DNA of 64,000 nucleotides from IMG/VR virus record IMGVR_UViG_3300036790_000317, positions 33,921 to 97,920 of that record; one strand, 5' to 3'. Origin of the DNA: a virus. Below the pieces are notes generated by a model. The model was given only the letters and a program-made list of their open reading frames with translations, was not told the origin of the DNA and did no database searches. Each line of letters begins with the position of its first letter. Position 1 is the stretch's first letter. Below are positions 40,175 to 48,878 of the stretch, piece after piece. The position numbers were made by a program, and so were the translations under genes.

Positions 40175-41388
40175 GACAGCACCTCCGCGATTGTCTTGGC
40201 CGTCAACCGGGGATCGTGCTCAGCCCGGACAACCTCCCGGTTGTGCTGTGCCGTGCGCAGCCTGAGACCGTCATCCCAGGATAGTGCGATGGCCACCTGC
40301 TCACCTGCCTTCCGAGTCCAGGCTTCCGCGGCCGGGTCACGCGGGATGGTCGTCAATGACGGCATGGTGGGGATAGCCGGGGCAAACAGCCCCTGAAAGT
40401 TTTTCCGCCAGTGCAGGTGGGTAGCAACCTGCGTGGCGCCGGCATCGATGCCTTCAAGTTGGGTGTAGCTGCTGGCTCCGTGGCTGTTTTCGTCGGCCAT
40501 GACCGAGCACAGCACCTGCATGGCCGAGATGGCGGCCACGCCTCCGGGCCAGCCGGGGTACGGGCCGTCGTACCGCACCCAGCCTCTGCCGTCTGACAGC
40601 CACCAGTTATGCGGGCGGAACACGTCCTCGCCATGGCGGTATCCCTGCTCGTAGCCCATCTTCTGGAGCTGTTCGTACACCTCGACAGACAAGCTGGCCC
40701 GGTTTGAGATAGCACAGGCCCCGCGGAGCTGTACGACGGTTGCAGCCGGCAATGTTCTGAGGGCTGCGGCCATGGCGAGGATGTGAAACCCGTCGATATG
40801 AACGAACCGGCCAGCGCAGCCGGCTACCCCGCGACCCGGCAGCAGGTCATCCGGGGCATGCAGGGTGTACGGGTGCGGCACATAGTGCCACGGGTACTGC
40901 CGGAGCGACGGCGCCTCACGCAGCACGATCGTGTCGTTGACGTGCGTGATGCCCGTCCCGGCAAACGAGGGCAACGCCAGGACTGCCTCGGCAAACGGCG
41001 CGTGCTTCGGACTGTAGTTGTACGCCTGGAGTGCTGTCGTGAATCTCACGCCCGCGAGGTCCAGTACCCGGCCGTAGTAGGGCAGTCCCCAGTTTTCCCT
41101 GACGGCCTGCCGGTCTTGCAGGCCGATGAGAGGCTCGGTCAGCACCACGCCGTCATACTTGCCGAGAATATCTTTGCAATCCTTGTACTTGCCGACAACA
41201 TCCAGCGGCCGGTCGAACCAGCCCGTGCCCGGGGTCATCTGCCCCCATGCTTTGCGCTGCCGGCCGGACTTCGTAAAGCTGACGGTGTCACACTCATGCC
41301 CGAGGGCACGCAGTCCCTGCTGGGTAAAACGACTCCAGGTCATCGGGCCGCCACACACTGGCTCCGGGTCGTACAGGGCGATTTTCAT
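40171..41388 (-). CDS. glycosyltransferase-like protein
   Basis: 405 residues (MKIALYDPEPVCGGPMTWSR). The GGPMTWSR start and ALGHECDTVSF are typical of GT-B glycosyltransferases; the later part has GFHILAMAA and IDAGATQVATHLHW. It is coupled by ATGA to the pyrophosphatase gene. With the 38359 gene it forms a second sugar-transfer pair in the genome, perhaps acting on modified bases or virion proteins. Moderate support only. Confidence 0.5.
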   Translation of the reverse strand: MKIALYDPEPVCGGPMTWSRFTQQGLRALGHECDTVSFTKSGRQRKAWGQMTPGTGWFDRPLDVVGKYKDCKDILGKYDGVVLTEPLIGLQDRQAVRENWGLPYYGRVLDLAGVRFTTALQAYNYSPKHAPFAEAVLALPSFAGTGITHVNDTIVLREAPSLRQYPWHYVPHPYTLHAPDDLLPGRGVAGCAGRFVHIDGFHILAMAAALRTLPAATVVQLRGACAISNRASLSVEVYEQLQKMGYEQGYRHGEDVFRPHNWWLSDGRGWVRYDGPYPGWPGGVAAISAMQVLCSVMADENSHGASSYTQLEGIDAGATQVATHLHWRKNFQGLFAPAIPTMPSLTTIPRDPAAEAWTRKAGEQVAIALSWDDGLRLRTAQHNREVVRAEHDPRLTAKTIAEVLS

Positions 41389-41415
41389 GACATCGTTCCA
41401 ATGGCTGGCAAGCCT

Positions 41416-41580
41416 CTATCGGCTGCGTGACTTGTCATTCCTGGCTTGCTTCTTCCACTGCCGGAGTCTCATTGCCGTGATGATATCATCCGAGATGGCC
41501 CCGGCAAGGCCACTGGAGAACCCGGCAGTGGTAGCGAGGACGAGCCACTGCCAGAACCCGCCTGTGATGGTGATGGTCAT
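41416..41580 (-). CDS. small membrane protein
   Basis: 54 residues (MTITITGGFWQWLVLATTAG), one membrane helix at about 9-30 and a basic tail (RQWKKQARNDKSRSR). It fills the gap between the SSB-like gene and the glycosyltransferase-like gene. Weak ribosome-binding site. Confidence 0.5.
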   Translation of the reverse strand: MTITITGGFWQWLVLATTAGFSSGLAGAISDDIITAMRLRQWKKQARNDKSRSR

Positions 41581-41620
41581 AGGTCAATGCCGACCTGGCT
41601 GTCAGGTGGTGAAGTGGCTG

Positions 41621-42319
41621 CTAAAACGGCATACCCGGAGGTGGCTTCGGCATCTTCGGCTCTTCGGGTGGCTCTGGCGGGGCTTCTGGCTCCTGAGGCT
41701 CGTCGGCAGGAGAGACGGCTGCTGCCGGAGGCGGCAGTGAGGGCGCAGGCACCGGAGGTGCTGGCGCTGGTGCCGGTGGTGCCGGTGGTACCGGGGGTGC
41801 AGCCGCAGGAGCAGCTGGAGGCGGAAGCGGAGGCGCGGTCTGTGGCATTGGTGGCATCTGCCGGGCAGGAGCAGAGGTAGATGGTACCGGCAGCCCGCTT
41901 ACCACAGAGCCACCAAGTGGCATGGTAGCGAGAATGCTATTTCGCTCCTGGTCATTCCATGTACGGACGCCGAGCCGAACCCGAACCTTGACCCCGTGCA
42001 GGTCCTTGGCCACCTTCTCCAGTGGCGGGTTCTGCGCAAAGTAATCATGCCCGAGGCCGAGGGCCTGCATCTTCCGGAAGAAGATCACCATGGCATTCGG
42101 GTTCGCGGGGCTGATGACATGATCTTCGAAGATGTTCCGGTTCTGGTGCGGGCCGTTCAGGACCCGGTACCGGACCGTGATCTTGCTCTTGCTCGTGCCC
42201 GTCTTGCCTGCCGTGGCCTGCGTCACTTCGACGTCATACTCGCCTTGGGGCAACGCGGAAAATCCTGTGGAACCTTCAATTTGCTTGAGCAGATCGGAGA
42301 AGAGAAATTCCTCGGCCAT
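41621..42319 (-). CDS. DUF669-like single-stranded DNA-binding protein with proline-rich tail
   Basis: 232 residues. The N-terminal 130 residues (STGFSALPQGEYDVEVTQAT, KSKITVRYRVLNGPHQNRN, FFRKMQALGLG) match the DUF669 phage family thought to bind single-stranded DNA. The C-terminal 85 residues are an unusual low-complexity Pro/Ala tract ending in acidic Glu-Pro repeats, as SSB tails that bind partner proteins. AAGGAG precedes the ATG. Stands next to the Sak4-like ATPase, the usual pairing. Confidence 0.7.
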   Translation of the reverse strand: MAEEFLFSDLLKQIEGSTGFSALPQGEYDVEVTQATAGKTGTSKSKITVRYRVLNGPHQNRNIFEDHVISPANPNAMVIFFRKMQALGLGHDYFAQNPPLEKVAKDLHGVKVRVRLGVRTWNDQERNSILATMPLGGSVVSGLPVPSTSAPARQMPPMPQTAPPLPPPAAPAAAPPVPPAPPAPAPAPPVPAPSLPPPAAAVSPADEPQEPEAPPEPPEEPKMPKPPPGMPF

Positions 42320-42321
42320 GA

Positions 42322-43074
42322 TCAGCTCCTTCCATCAGTCGTTGCCGTTGCCGCTAGCGTACCGGATCGGGCAGGCTGCTGCCAGCCCGTTACCTGAGTT
42401 AGCATCTTGCCGATATCCGGGTCATCTACATAGGTGCCGAGCCTGCCACCGACTCGCTCGCCGGCAATATATTCAGGTGAAGGCGCGATGAGAAGACGGC
42501 GGAACTCGGTGCCGTCTTCTCTGCGGTAGGAGCCGAGAAATCCGCATACATCTACGTAATATGGCATGAAGCTTGCCATCTTCCCCTGCATGAGAGGGCG
42601 CTTCGGGAATGCCTGCTCATCCATCATCGCGATCATGACGACGGTCTGCAGTGGTCGTGAAGGATGCGTGATCAGGTCTCGGTAGCCTCGGACGAGGGCA
42701 GATACCGTCCGGAGCAGCGTGCCCCAGTCCTGTACCTGCATGGGATTCATCCCGGCGATGTCATCCACGGCACGCTGCTGCGTCTCAGAGATGCTGTCGA
42801 TGACGACGGAGTTGAATGGGTGTGCCCCGGAGTACAGCCAGTCATAACTTTGCCGGACGCTCTGGTAGCCGTGGACGGGTACAAGGCACGTATCCCATGA
42901 TTCGTTGTGCTCCGGGGGCTTTTCACGAGCCGGATCCCACGTGATCTTCTTGCTGGGAGTAAAGCGTGACCCGCCTTCAGCATCAAGGACAAGCCGCGGA
43001 GGAGGTGACGTGTCACCTAGCCAGCTCTTACCGGCCTTGGGCCCTCCGTAGATGATGAATGAAATACCTTCCAC
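42322..43074 (-). CDS. Sak4-like RecA-fold recombination ATPase
   Basis: About 250 residues from the GTG at 43074 with GGGAGG upstream; ATG starts at 43095 and 43170 are also possible. Walker A GGPKAGKSWLG comes early, Walker B is FNSVVIDSIS, and ETQQRAVDDIAG follows. This is the Sak4-type single-strand annealing/recombinase layout, and it lies beside the SSB-like gene with which such proteins act. Confidence 0.75.
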   Translation of the reverse strand: MEGISFIIYGGPKAGKSWLGDTSPPPRLVLDAEGGSRFTPSKKITWDPAREKPPEHNESWDTCLVPVHGYQSVRQSYDWLYSGAHPFNSVVIDSISETQQRAVDDIAGMNPMQVQDWGTLLRTVSALVRGYRDLITHPSRPLQTVVMIAMMDEQAFPKRPLMQGKMASFMPYYVDVCGFLGSYRREDGTEFRRLLIAPSPEYIAGERVGGRLGTYVDDPDIGKMLTQVTGWQQPARSGTLAATATTDGRS

Positions 43075-43141
43075 GCATGTGCCTCCCGTTTCCATCTTTA
43101 CCTGGCAACAGAAGTAGTTTACCACATGGTGGAGTGTGGTA

Positions 43142-43636
43142 TCAGCCTGCTCTGACTTTTTCTGACGCATCTGGCAGAAGCGGCGGAGGCGGTGGAGGCG
43201 GCGGAAGTGCTAGCGGCGGTGGCTCTCCGTACTGGCACAGGTAAGCGCTTTTACGGTCTGCCGGGTCAACAGGCTCCGTAATCAGGTACTCATTGTCACC
43301 TTGGCCATGCAACGGAGCATAGACACGCTCTCCGTCGATCATGAATGCCTCAAGAGTCTCATGCTGCTCGACGAGCATGATCTGGTCAAGCAGCCATCGC
43401 TGCCAGCTGCGTCGGCTGTATTCTACCGCCGGCACCGGCATATCTCGCCGGAAGGTAAGCGGCTGGCCTAGATGGTAGATGTCCTCACAGGTAACGTAGA
43501 TCATCAGTGTCAGTCCCCTGCCACCTTGGCGGCGGTCCGTGACACCTAGTTCAAACTGCCACCCTGGCTTGTACCCGAGCCGGGCAACGAGACCTTCCAG
43601 TTCTCGCGGGTACGGAGCCTGCTGTGTCAGCAACAT
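43142..43636 (-). CDS. conserved phage protein with poly-proline tail
   Basis: 164 residues from the ATG at 43636, overlapping the nuclease stop (TGATG). Main part: LEGLVARLGYKPGWQFELG, GGRGLTLMIYV and a WQRWLLDQIMLVEQHETLEAF helix, then a run of nine Pro. I know this pattern from actinophages but not its function. Confidence 0.6.
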   Translation of the reverse strand: MLLTQQAPYPRELEGLVARLGYKPGWQFELGVTDRRQGGRGLTLMIYVTCEDIYHLGQPLTFRRDMPVPAVEYSRRSWQRWLLDQIMLVEQHETLEAFMIDGERVYAPLHGQGDNEYLITEPVDPADRKSAYLCQYGEPPPLALPPPPPPPPLLPDASEKVRAG

Positions 43637-44553
43637 CAGGCTTGTATCCTTTCTGCATAATAATGATATGGATCTTGCTGCTGGAACTGGTCTCTTATCA
43701 TATCTTCCCAGCGGTCTCCCGCGTCCATGAGAGGACAGACATGATAGAACGGGCATTCCCATGAGCAGCTAGCCATCGGGGTAGCGTACGTGGCCTCACG
43801 GTGATCTGTCCCGCCCTTCAGGCGAGATCTGACATGAAGCATCTCACTGATAATTTCTCGCGTCCGCATCCACATGCTGTTCAAGTCGTCACGCTTGTAC
43901 CGTACCTCTTCAAGAGCGTAAAACGGCGGGGTAGCGCGGGCCGTGCGCTTGCTGCGCAGCATATAGACGACCTGCCCGCCGTCAACCCGGATGTCACCGT
44001 CTGCGTTAAGCCTGGCAATCATGGTGTAGAACCGCATCTGCGGGCTGAGGATGAGGTCATTAGCGGCGCTAAGAGATCCGGTCGTCTTCCAGTCACGGAA
44101 CAGCACTGCGCCATCCGTCTTGCGCCGGATCATCTGGTCGAGCCGGCCACGGATCGTTACGCCGTCCATGCCGGGCATGGGCACCTGGACATCCTGCTCG
44201 GCAGAAATGATTTCAATGCCTTCATTCAGCCCGGTTTCTGCCGCCCATTCCAGGTACCCTTCAATCATCGTCCTGGCCAGGGCTTGCTCATTGAAGATTT
44301 CCGCCGCGCAGTCGGGCCGGAATATTGTCTCGGCACCGTAAATATCTGCCAGCCAGCCTAGCGGCCCGTCTTCCCTGGGTCGTTTCTGGTCTAGTTCCAG
44401 CGCCTGGTGGATCCGGTGCCCGAGCAGCATGTTACCGGTGGGCGGGCTGTCTTCCTTGCGCAATGCCAGCCATAGCACATACTGCAAGTACCACTTCCGC
44501 CGGCATCGTGTAAAAGTGCTGATCTCGCTGTTCGAGACCGGATCCGAGATCAT
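43636..44553 (-). CDS. Cas4/RecB-like PD-(D/E)XK exonuclease
   Basis: 305 residues. Core motifs: RGRLDQMI and LFRDWKTTGSL give the D and the ExK-like DWK of the fold, and QMRFYTMIA the Q motif. Cys near residue 17 (RCRRKWYL) plus CSWECPFYHVC near residue 275 could hold an iron-sulphur cluster, as in Cas4 and AddB. Likely makes single-stranded ends for the Sak4/SSB pair. ATGA overlap with the gene downstream. Confidence 0.82.
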   Translation of the reverse strand: MISDPVSNSEISTFTRCRRKWYLQYVLWLALRKEDSPPTGNMLLGHRIHQALELDQKRPREDGPLGWLADIYGAETIFRPDCAAEIFNEQALARTMIEGYLEWAAETGLNEGIEIISAEQDVQVPMPGMDGVTIRGRLDQMIRRKTDGAVLFRDWKTTGSLSAANDLILSPQMRFYTMIARLNADGDIRVDGGQVVYMLRSKRTARATPPFYALEEVRYKRDDLNSMWMRTREIISEMLHVRSRLKGGTDHREATYATPMASCSWECPFYHVCPLMDAGDRWEDMIRDQFQQQDPYHYYAERIQA

Positions 44554-45110
44554 AGTGACATGAACAGCGTGAGAAACATCATCACCGCGAACGCGATAAT
44601 GATGGCTGTAATGATAGCTGGCGGTACCGGGTTAATCGTAATCCGGCGCGCGGCTTTCTGCGGGAGAGGCTGGGCCTTGGCCTTGGCAGTGCCGAGGTCA
44701 CGAGTCAGCTCATTCAGCTCAGGCTGCGTCCGGGCACCGAGCGCCACTTGCATGCGGTCATCAAACTCATTCTGCCGCAGCTTTCCGTCACTGAATGCTT
44801 CGGACAACCACTCGATGGTACCGTTGCGCTCGGCATCACCGATGAGCGGGTGACCTGGTTCCGGCGGTGGTGCCACCTTGCGAGACGCAGGCTGGGCAGC
44901 CTGGCTTTTCGCCTGCTCTTTCAGCCGCCTGATTTCTTCGAGAACCTTCACGTGCTCCTTAGTCAGGTCACGTGGCAAGGTATCTCTGGCTTGCAGCTTG
45001 TCATACGCATCGGAAACTTCTGCCAGGTTGTGCCCCGTCAAGGTTACCTTGCCACCGGCATGCATCCAGCAGGTGACAATGTACTGGCCGTTCTTGAAAC
45101 TAGCTGCCAT
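44550..45110 (-). CDS. membrane protein with DUF1707-like domain
   Basis: 186 residues from the ATG at 45110, which has GGAG 4 bases before; an earlier ATG would force an 89-base overlap. About residues 90-135 (DAERNGTIEWLSEAFSDGKL, FDDRMQVALGARTQPEL) match the actinobacterial DUF1707 domain. A C-terminal membrane helix follows (AIITAIIIAFAVMMFLTLFM). Such domains are common in actinobacterial membrane proteins, which supports the host group. Confidence 0.72.
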   Translation of the reverse strand: MAASFKNGQYIVTCWMHAGGKVTLTGHNLAEVSDAYDKLQARDTLPRDLTKEHVKVLEEIRRLKEQAKSQAAQPASRKVAPPPEPGHPLIGDAERNGTIEWLSEAFSDGKLRQNEFDDRMQVALGARTQPELNELTRDLGTAKAKAQPLPQKAARRITINPVPPAIITAIIIAFAVMMFLTLFMSL

Positions 45111-45111
45111 G

Positions 45112-45429
45112 TTACTCCGGTAGCTGGGTATTATGGGTGTCCTGTGCATTTCCGTCTGGGATCTTTGCATGAATGCCTCGAACTCTTTGTCCCACGTCAT
45201 TCCTTATTCCTCCTAGCTGATCTTCGACATGCACAAGACGTGCCTCGACCGAGAGCAGCCGCTGCTGGATGATGCCCAGATCCGGTTCCTGCTTTGGCCA
45301 GTTCATTGAATGACCGGCGGGGCAGAAGCATGCATAATGATCTTCTACCCGGGCATTGAACAGGCCCCGGGTAATCCCGAACAGTACCTCGCACTCGGGG
45401 CACCGCACCTTAATCAGGTCTTCTGTCAT
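45112..45429 (-). CDS. zinc-ribbon and coiled-coil protein
   Basis: 105 residues. N-terminal ribbon CPECEVLFG ... CFCPAGH, then a heptad-like helix (IIQQRLLSVEARLVHVEDQL). GGAAGG precedes the ATG. ATGA overlap with the gene before. Unknown role. Confidence 0.6.
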   Translation of the reverse strand: MTEDLIKVRCPECEVLFGITRGLFNARVEDHYACFCPAGHSMNWPKQEPDLGIIQQRLLSVEARLVHVEDQLGGIRNDVGQRVRGIHAKIPDGNAQDTHNTQLPE

Positions 45430-45623
45430 GCGTCCTTCCCTTCTGGCTGGCGCGGGCCTAGGAAAACTTTCAGCGTCCGGCCATTATCTTGAAGGCTCAG
45501 GTCTACGCTGCAATCCCAGGTAACGAGGATCATGCCGAAACTTTCCCGGTTTGCGGGAATGAGATTGAGGGGAGCGCCGTGGTTAATAACTTCTACACGA
45601 GTTATCTTGCTCGTGTCTGTCAA
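45426..45623 (-). CDS. small hypothetical protein
   Basis: 65 residues from a TTG that overlaps the upstream stop as TTGA; no ATG is available in frame at this place. Beta-rich (KITRVEVINHGAPLNLI, ILVTWDCSVDLSL). The coupling supports the call. Confidence 0.45.
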   Translation of the reverse strand: MTDTSKITRVEVINHGAPLNLIPANRESFGMILVTWDCSVDLSLQDNGRTLKVFLGPRQPEGKDA

Positions 45624-45850
45624 TGTGTGCCACCTGTAGCTTGTGCTGCCCGGGCAGCGGCACGCCGTGCCAGCCGCCGTTCCTTGGCTTCCTCCCACGG
45701 CGTGGGCTTGCCCTCGTGCCGCCGCTGGATGTTCATGCGCGCCTGGCTGTTCTGGGTTTCGCGGTTCCTGAGGTGCTTTGCCGTCGCCTGCTGGAACACG
45801 AAACTTTGGTATGACTTGCGCTTTTCCGTGCGTGGTTTCTTTGCTACCAT
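45620..45850 (-). CDS. small basic hypothetical protein
   Basis: 76 residues (MVAKKPRTEKRKSYQSFVFQ), very basic and helical with an RRLARRAAARAAQ end. AAAGGA precedes the ATG. Possibly nucleic-acid binding; family not recognised. Confidence 0.55.
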   Translation of the reverse strand: MVAKKPRTEKRKSYQSFVFQQATAKHLRNRETQNSQARMNIQRRHEGKPTPWEEAKERRLARRAAARAAQATGGTH

Positions 45851-45875
45851 CGTTCATTCCTTTCTCGGTATTTGA

Positions 45876-47666
45876 TTATTGCATGCCGAGCAGCCTCGCG
45901 AGCATCGTCCGGTCTCGGATGATCTCCTCGATCTGGACTTCTTTTTCTTCGAGCACCTGCAATTTACGCCACTCCACGGTATCCGGGGCGATCTGGTCGA
46001 TGATCATGACCGGGCTCTCCTGGCCTCTGCGGTGCAGCCGGTCTTCACACTGCTCGTTCAGGTGCGGAGACCAGTGCCGCTGCATGAACAGCATGGTACT
46101 GGCACGGGTAAGCGTAATGCCCTCCCCGCCGGCCTGGATCGTCATGAGCATGCACCGCAGCCGCCCGTCCTGGAACGCCTGGACGGCTTCCTGCCGTTGT
46201 TCCGTGGTCCGGCCTCCCGTGATGAGGCCGTACGGGATTTTAGCCCGGTCAAGCCGGGCTGCGGCCAGGTCAATGAGCTGACTGCTGACGGCCGCGGCCA
46301 CGAGAGGCTCGTCACCCATCTCGTCGAGCAGTTCCTTCAGGTCATCGACCTTGGAGCTGGGCATGGCGAGCCGGACCTTGCCGTCCTCGCTGATCTGCGC
46401 CGATGCTGATGCGAACTGGAGCAGCCGGGTAAGCTGCGAGATAGCGTTTGGCGCGGCGAGGATCTCGCCGGCCTCGAAGGCGTTCGTAACCTCGGTGGCG
46501 AAGCTGCGCTCCATCTGGTGGTACAGCTTCGCCTGCGACGGGGTCATCTCGCAGTACCGGTACTGCACCGGCAGCTTCGGCGGAAGCTGTGGCAGCGCAG
46601 CTTTTTTCGGCACCCGGCGGAACAGCGGGTCCGTGACCGCGCGGAACTCCGGCGCCGTGTCCGGGCGGAGGCCGAGGATTTCGGTCCCGCCGTAGAAGCC
46701 AAGCTCGACCCGGGCCCACCGGTCCAGGTACCTGGTCTTCGCCGGGAAAGCCTCAGGCTCGATGGCATGCAGCAACGACCACAGGTCACCGACGTTTGCC
46801 ACGACCGGGGTCCCGGTCAGGCCGTACCGGAACTCAGCGTCCCGCATGATGGCCCAGGCTGCCCGGGTCCGCTTCGAATGAGCATCTGCACAGTGATGAA
46901 GCTCGTCACCAATAACCGTCCGGAAGCCCATCTCGTTCAGTTCCTTCGGTTCCTTCTCCGCATCGCTGAGGGCTATGTTGCCGTAGCCTGCGAGGCGGGA
47001 GTGAATGCGCAGCGCCTCCCAGTTGATGATCCAGAGATCAGCATCTGTTCCGAATGCCTTGCGCCGCTTCCCGGCTGACCCGCCGATGATCTGTGGCTTC
47101 AGGTCCGGGGCGAACTTCCGCAGTTCTCCAGCCCAGGTTTCCTTCACGGTGTTGGGGCAGATGATGAGCGCCGGGAAGGGCGCCTCATCTCTCTCGAGGA
47201 AAACCTGAAGGGTGCGGATAGCGCTCGCGGTCTTGCCGAGCCCCGGCGGGTTAGCGAGGATGCACCTGCGGTTGATGACCATGAAGGCGACGTCGATGCA
47301 CTGGTACGGGGACAGCTTCGTGCTGAGGCCTGCCTCGATCTTGCTGATCGTCTCGAAGATCTCGGTGATAACGCCGTACTCTTCAAGGTCTTCGGTGGCG
47401 AGCCTGTCTCGCAGGAGCGTCGCGGGGCTGACGCGGAGGGCATGCTCGCCCACGGCCCACGCTTCCAGGAGCGGGCCGACGTCCAGGTTCCAGCCGAACA
47501 GCCCTCGGAGGGTAATGCACGCAGCCCATGACAGCGGAACATGCCAATGCTGTTCCTGGTTGTCCCAGTTCGCGCCTGGAAGCTGCCGGATCAAGTATCT
47601 GTCTGCGTACAGCGTCTTAATCTCGATCTTGTGAGGGTTCTTCTCAGACAGTTCCGCATACGGCAC
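45876..47666 (-). CDS. SNF2/SWI2-type DNA helicase
   Basis: 596 residues from a GTG. After an N-terminal HARP-like part (IRQLPGANWDNQEQHWHVPL), motif I is ANPPGLGKT (near residue 140), II is GDELHH (near 255) and the III region GLTGTPV. The second RecA lobe has GGRTTEQRQEAV and QAGGEGITLT, and motif VI is RLHRRGQ (near 545). This is a full SMARCAL1/HARP-like annealing-helicase arrangement, used in phages for replication fork handling. Confidence 0.88.
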   Translation of the reverse strand: MPYAELSEKNPHKIEIKTLYADRYLIRQLPGANWDNQEQHWHVPLSWAACITLRGLFGWNLDVGPLLEAWAVGEHALRVSPATLLRDRLATEDLEEYGVITEIFETISKIEAGLSTKLSPYQCIDVAFMVINRRCILANPPGLGKTASAIRTLQVFLERDEAPFPALIICPNTVKETWAGELRKFAPDLKPQIIGGSAGKRRKAFGTDADLWIINWEALRIHSRLAGYGNIALSDAEKEPKELNEMGFRTVIGDELHHCADAHSKRTRAAWAIMRDAEFRYGLTGTPVVANVGDLWSLLHAIEPEAFPAKTRYLDRWARVELGFYGGTEILGLRPDTAPEFRAVTDPLFRRVPKKAALPQLPPKLPVQYRYCEMTPSQAKLYHQMERSFATEVTNAFEAGEILAAPNAISQLTRLLQFASASAQISEDGKVRLAMPSSKVDDLKELLDEMGDEPLVAAAVSSQLIDLAAARLDRAKIPYGLITGGRTTEQRQEAVQAFQDGRLRCMLMTIQAGGEGITLTRASTMLFMQRHWSPHLNEQCEDRLHRRGQESPVMIIDQIAPDTVEWRKLQVLEEKEVQIEEIIRDRTMLARLLGMQ

Positions 47667-47669
47667 TCG

Positions 47670-47852
47670 TTACCAGCCTCGGTCGAAGGTCAGCTCATCA
47701 GGTTCTTCATGCTGCCATGCAGGATGCAGGCACGACAGGCAGATGGTATCTGATTTCGGGTCTGAAATGTCAGCGAGCATGTCATCCATGTCACCGTATA
47801 TCATGTGGCCCCGGCGGCAGCACGGGCATGCCGGGTACTCCCTGGCTTTCAT
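47670..47852 (-). CDS. small zinc-ribbon protein
   Basis: 60 residues, CPCC near the start and CLSCLHPAWQH near the end give one zinc site. Between the resolvase and helicase genes. Role unknown. Confidence 0.55.
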   Translation of the reverse strand: MKAREYPACPCCRRGHMIYGDMDDMLADISDPKSDTICLSCLHPAWQHEEPDELTFDRGW

Positions 47853-47854
47853 GA

Positions 47855-48331
47855 TTACCAGCCTAGTGACGTAGAGAGAATGGTCTTGTGCTCCTCTTCA
47901 AGGGCGCCTGACCGGATCATCCAGGCAAGCAGGTGCCGGGCTGCATCATTCGCGTGCCCGAGGCCTGGCCGGTACCAGCCGAATTTTTTCAGTGTCTCAG
48001 AAGAAACGGTCATCCGCGCCTGCCGTGAGGCAGCCGGCAGGATCTGGGCGTCGTGCCTGATCGCCAGCCACCTGATAACGCCGATAATCTCGATGGTCTC
48101 GCTGCTTCCCCTGAGCCGGTACGTGGCCGGCGTGATATTAAACTGCTCCCAGCCTACGAGCGCTTCTCGGGACTGACGGCAATGATCTTGCATGATATCA
48201 CCGGCCAGCTGCGGCCATGCCTCGCCGGACTCGAAGCCCTTGCCATCACGAAGCCGTGCCCAGCCGGTCATCTTGCCCGGGTCTAGCCAGAGCACGCATG
48301 TTTTCCCGCGTGCCACCAGTGGTGGTGTCAT
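47855..48331 (-). CDS. RuvC-like Holliday junction resolvase
   Basis: 158 residues. LWLDPGKMTGWA near the N-terminus is the first catalytic Asp strand of the RNase H-like RuvC fold; a Glu strand (LVGWEQFNI) and the C-terminal HANDAARHLLAW with its Asp complete the set. It would cut branched DNA before packaging. Confidence 0.82.
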   Translation of the reverse strand: MTPPLVARGKTCVLWLDPGKMTGWARLRDGKGFESGEAWPQLAGDIMQDHCRQSREALVGWEQFNITPATYRLRGSSETIEIIGVIRWLAIRHDAQILPAASRQARMTVSSETLKKFGWYRPGLGHANDAARHLLAWMIRSGALEEEHKTILSTSLGW

Positions 48332-48337
48332 ATGCCC

Positions 48338-48433
48338 CTAAGCGAGCAGGCCGATCACGCCGAGCGTCATTACCGCATGCACGAAAATCGTGATGCCGGC
48401 TGCGAGCAGCACGACGCCTCCGAAAATCTTCAT
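48338..48433 (-). CDS. 31-residue membrane peptide
   Basis: MKIFGGVVLLAAGITIFVHA then VMTLGVIGLLA: a single membrane helix. It has the best ribosome-binding site of the region, AGGAGG 6 bases before the ATG, which supports the call despite the size. Regulatory or lysis-related roles are open. Confidence 0.55.
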   Translation of the reverse strand: MKIFGGVVLLAAGITIFVHAVMTLGVIGLLA

Positions 48434-48443
48434 CTTAAACCTC

Positions 48444-48875
48444 CTAACAGTTATTCGTTCCCGCTCCGAATGAGCCTGGAGGACAGGCGGTGCCGTCATC
48501 GGCGCTGCCGTTGCTGCTCCCGCCGCTGTTGCTGGAATTGCTGCCAGAACTAGATGAGCTACCACTGCTGCTGCCGGAGCAGGTACCGGTGTTTCCGTTG
48601 CTGTCCACCCAGCCGGCGATGGTCTGATGGCAGCCCTGCCCTGGTGGGTTCGGGCCACCGTCGTTATCACTGCCATTGCCACTGCTGCTGCTGCCGTTGA
48701 CGTGGCTGCACCCGTAACTCAGTGCCGTCGCGACGGGAGCATTAACGCAGGAGAACACCCGTCCCGGTTCGGTTTTCGTGATCGGCATCTCGTTGCTACC
48801 CGGATTACAAGCAGCAAGCACCAGGGTGCAGGCTCCGGTCAGCAAGGTGAGCGCAATGGTTTTTGATTTTTTCAT
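48444..48875 (-). CDS. Ser/Gly-rich lipoprotein
   Basis: 143 residues. Lipoprotein signal MKKSKTIALTLLTGACTLVL with lipobox ending AAC (Cys23). The mature part has several Cys and a long Ser/Gly/Asn low-complexity stretch (about residues 58-125). AAGGA precedes the ATG. Likely displayed on the host envelope; function unknown. Confidence 0.65.
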   Translation of the reverse strand: MKKSKTIALTLLTGACTLVLAACNPGSNEMPITKTEPGRVFSCVNAPVATALSYGCSHVNGSSSSGNGSDNDGGPNPPGQGCHQTIAGWVDSNGNTGTCSGSSSGSSSSSGSNSSNSGGSSNGSADDGTACPPGSFGAGTNNC

Positions 48876-48878
48876 TCC